From NCBI GenBank assembly GCA_900660155.1, contig CABFPE010000304.1:124057-188056 (forward strand): a DNA stretch of 64,000 nt, in the 5' to 3' direction. The notes under the pieces are model-generated. The model was not told where the DNA came from. It searched no databases and was given only the letters and a program-made list of their open reading frames with translations. The position numbers and the translations under genes were made by a program. Origin of the DNA: Hofstenia miamia (Eukaryota > Xenacoelomorpha > Acoela > Hofsteniidae). This document shows, piece by piece, positions 61,415 through 64,000 of this stretch (its first letter is position 1; the number at the start of each line of letters is the position of its first letter).

Positions 61415-62299
61415 ATATATATATATATATAAGGAAAATGAAAAAACTGTTCATTTGGTGGTAAATGGGCTGAAATTTCTGAAGCATTTAGCAGGAATTG
61501 CACTTTTTCCTCAAAATACCTCTTTTTTAATTTTGCTCCTACAATATTCACTTGAACTTAATATATATTTGTATAGGGGTAGATGAATTGAAGAGATGCT
61601 ACCCTGCAAAATTTTAAAAATTTATTTTTGGAAACATGGTTATGATAAGGTTTTAAAAAAAACATGCAATATAAATATATATATGCTTATGAGAAGCACT
61701 TTGTTATTTACAAAAGAGCTTTGTTGAGTTTACAAAATATAGAGGCCTATGTTGGATTTTTCAAAATTTTTTAATGAATATTATAATGATTTACAGTTAA
61801 CAATAATATAGTATTTAACTTCTGATGTATTTACCTCATTATTTGTTAAAATTTTAGCAGAAATAACAAAAAACATTAATTAAAAGTTAGAGCATATTTA
61901 CAAATTTTGCTGTTTGCTCTCCTTGCCTTGCATAAAAAGAATTAATTAATTAGGTAACCACAATTAAGTGTCAAAGTGGCATATGCTTAACCATTGGAAT
62001 TGGTTCCCAAGTAACTAAAAGATGGTGGCCCACTGGTGGAAATGTCAAGAAATTGATGGTAGAAGGCTATCTGATTTTGCCTCCTAGCCCACCATTTGGC
62101 TGACAAACAGAATGAAATTGTTACCACAAAACATATTCATTAATGGGCAGTGATCATTTTTATTGAATTGCAGTGAATGACCCAACAAGGTTTTTAAATT
62201 GTGTACCTCCAAACATAATGCTGAATATGCAATATTTGTGTTATACATTTGCTTGGAATAACTTAAATAAAATGAACACAAAATTCACAAATGTATTTG

Positions 62300-62700
62300 A
62301 AATCTGTACTATTACTAGTCAGTATATTTACTAGTAAGCAGTAATTACTACTTGCTAGTAAATATCTGACTAGCAAATTACTAGTAATGTTACTTGTAAC
62401 AAATTTGAGTTTATCACTTCAGGTTACTGGAGATTAGTAGTAACACCTATTTTCAAGTTAATCATGAATTCAGATGTCAATATTACTTTGTAGTTGTGAC
62501 CAAACAAACAACATTATATTGCATCTTCACTTTTGCAGTCATACCAACATGAGCTACTAACTGGTCACATACTTGAAAGACAAATCTGCAAATAATTATA
62601 GGATGTGTAGAGCATCAGATTAATTTATCAGGTTATCATGGTTGCTAGTGGGTTATTGATGAGCTACTAGTTTCTAGGTTACCACAAGTTTCCAACTTTA
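62300..62700. repeat. Word array TTACTAGTAA
   Basis: ATTACTAGTC, TTTACTAGTAAGC, TTGCTAGTAAAT, TGACTAGCAAATTACTAGTAATG and TTACTTGTAAC, with looser copies (GCTACTAG, GGTTACC) to about 62690. The word is palindromic, so both strands read the same. Confidence 0.6.
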
Positions 62701-62884
62701 TTCATCATTGTTAAAATCCAGGGTTGAGGCACTTTGTTGAGAAAATATATTTTTGAGGCCATTCAGTTAACTACTTTATTAAAAAAATTCAAGAGTCCCT
62801 CTGTGTATGGGAATATTCAGTTCAGAGGCAATTTGTTGAGCTCCTTTGAAAATTACATACACAAACCACCCCTTATAAGTATAT

Positions 62885-63976
62885 ACTCAGATAACCAATT
62901 TGGTTGCTTCTATGTTAATTATTTTGGTTATTGCAGCAACCATTAACATTGTAATAACAGTGGTTAATACAAATTTGAGCAACTACAAATTTGCTAATTT
63001 AAGATTTAATAGTATTAATATTTGTATGCCAGCTCTTGTTATTATGAGCACTGTATAATGAATTCAATGGTTTGCAGGAAGGTATTCCATCATCCATCTT
63101 AAGGATAATATACTATACAAACTTCCAACTGTCCATTTAACTTAACTAAATTATGGCTGGTTATAAGTTACAATTCATATTTAATATTGCCATCATCAGT
63201 GGACTGTTTTTGTTCAACATTTGGTATTTGTGAACACTGATGCTTTAAGTGGGCCATTGGTGGACCATTGTTGGCATTTGTTGCAACTTTTGTAATAAAT
63301 AATCAGTTAGCAGAAGATTGCAAATAAAATTCCCTTCATTATTTTAATTACTAGATCCTTTTAATATAAAGAAGGGAATTGTGAAAAGCTTTTTCAAACT
63401 TTTAAATTTGTGAAAATTATAATATACTTGGTAAGCAAATTTTCAAAATAATTTATTCATGAATATTTGGACAGCTTGAAATTAACTGTTATATAAAAAA
63501 GTTATATTTGAGCAAAAGAGATTTTTCATGATTTAAGAAAGTACTATTTCAAAATTGTACTTAGTTTTAAAATTTAAATTTTTGATAAACTTGACAGATT
63601 TTTATGCTTATTGTTGTAAACAAGACATTCACTCACATTTTTAGCCAATGTTTATTTTGAATATGCTTGACAGTACCTCAAAGATATTGTTATGCCCTTT
63701 TTTGGGCTTGTGTTTGTTTAAATAACAATGTTTGATGAAGTGTATATAAATGCTGAAACAATAATGGACACATAAAATGACATTGTTACAACCTCAAAAT
63801 ATTACTTTTATGTTCATAAAAAACAACCAAAAAGCAACCTAATGTGACATTGTTGAATCAACATTGTTTTGACTAATGAAATAATACCATTTCAACATTA
63901 AAACAACCTTTTTTTGAAGGACAACCACATAGCAACAAAAAATAATATTGTTTCAACCTTAAATTGTTATCTGGGT
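62885..63976 (+). mobile_element. TIR element in a (TA)n tract, copy 2 (1092 bp)
   Basis: Starts ACTCAGATAACCAATTTGGT and ends AAATTGTTATCTGGGT, followed by (TA)n to the window end. It aligns with copy 1 (shared blocks such as AATTTATTCATGAATATTTG and GATTTTTATGCTTATTGTT) but has about 280-310 extra bases at roughly 63010-63320. The GTTG/CAAC end clusters are conserved but more decayed. CpG sites of copy 1 (three of three compared internally) appear here as CA or TG. Confidence 0.78.
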
Positions 63977-64000
63977 ATATATATATATATATATATATAT

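Larger units (their letters stand above)
54592..64000. other. CpG-depleted block
   Basis: By eye I find only about ten CG dinucleotides between 54511 and 64000 (near 54592, 54951, 57095, 57986, 58746, 60866, 60957, 61236, 61298, 61384). By contrast I count about 26 in 20001-21000 and 11-12 per kb near 5-6 and 30-31 kb. The block spans the minus-strand LINE, two word arrays and the two TIR elements, and runs off the window. TG and CA are visibly frequent, as expected if methylated cytosines deaminated. Confidence 0.8.

Overview
The window looks like AT-rich (roughly 30% GC), gene-poor, repeat-laden DNA from an invertebrate animal. Support for this comes from spliced exons with metazoan GT/AG junctions, a muscle-LIM (CRP-type) protein, several decayed non-LTR retrotransposons, Penelope-like (PLE), mariner and hAT elements, and dozens of (TA)n microsatellites. 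The phylum cannot be fixed from sequence alone. An AT-rich cnidarian or flatworm would fit. There is no bacterial-type operon, tRNA, rRNA or CRISPR array.

Only two host genes can be supported, both on the + strand. The first is a putative multi-pass membrane protein. One exon lies at 15159-15247 and another begins at 35890; their splice phases match across a ~20.6 kb intron full of transposon remnants. The second is a complete two-exon single-LIM-domain protein (84 aa, 49908-50016 plus 50803-50948) with a polyadenylation signal.

Layout: 1-15 kb is mostly unrecognised AT-rich DNA with a dispersed repeat (copy A, 5150-6183), a mariner remnant near 9 kb and a small tandem repeat near 11.5 kb. 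A CR1/Jockey-type LINE in pieces fills 16.56-19.88 kb (+). A hAT-type non-autonomous element with a near-perfect 8-bp target duplication sits at 21136-21891. An internally deleted LINE fragment is at 25.27-26.30 kb and an internally deleted mariner at 36187-36793. Regions of short degenerate words occupy 26.86-27.24, 34.37-34.68 and 37.49-38.59 kb. Two long inverted repeats (foldbacks) are at 44.46-44.83 and 49.05-49.45 kb. A Penelope-like element with a hammerhead-like stem-loop covers 46.2-47.72 kb. Copy B of the dispersed repeat lies at 53575-54509, and a minus-strand LINE with a (CAA)n-side tail at 54.89-57.56 kb. Two related terminal-inverted-repeat elements, inserted in (TA)n tracts, lie at 60599-61414 and 62885-63976.

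The most striking large-scale signal is a sharp change in CpG content near 54.5-54.95 kb. To the left, CpG occurs about 10-26 times per kb in the stretches I counted. To the right I could find only about ten in 9.5 kb. Aligned copies of the 60.6/62.9 kb repeat differ at former CpGs by CG->TG/CA changes, so the right-hand block looks like it has been cytosine-methylated in the germline. It may be a methylated transcribed domain in a mosaically methylated genome. The alternative is a chimeric assembly join.

At least four assembly gaps are flanked by exact duplicates, so local order near 9.4, 33.7, 39.2 and 52 kb should not be trusted.
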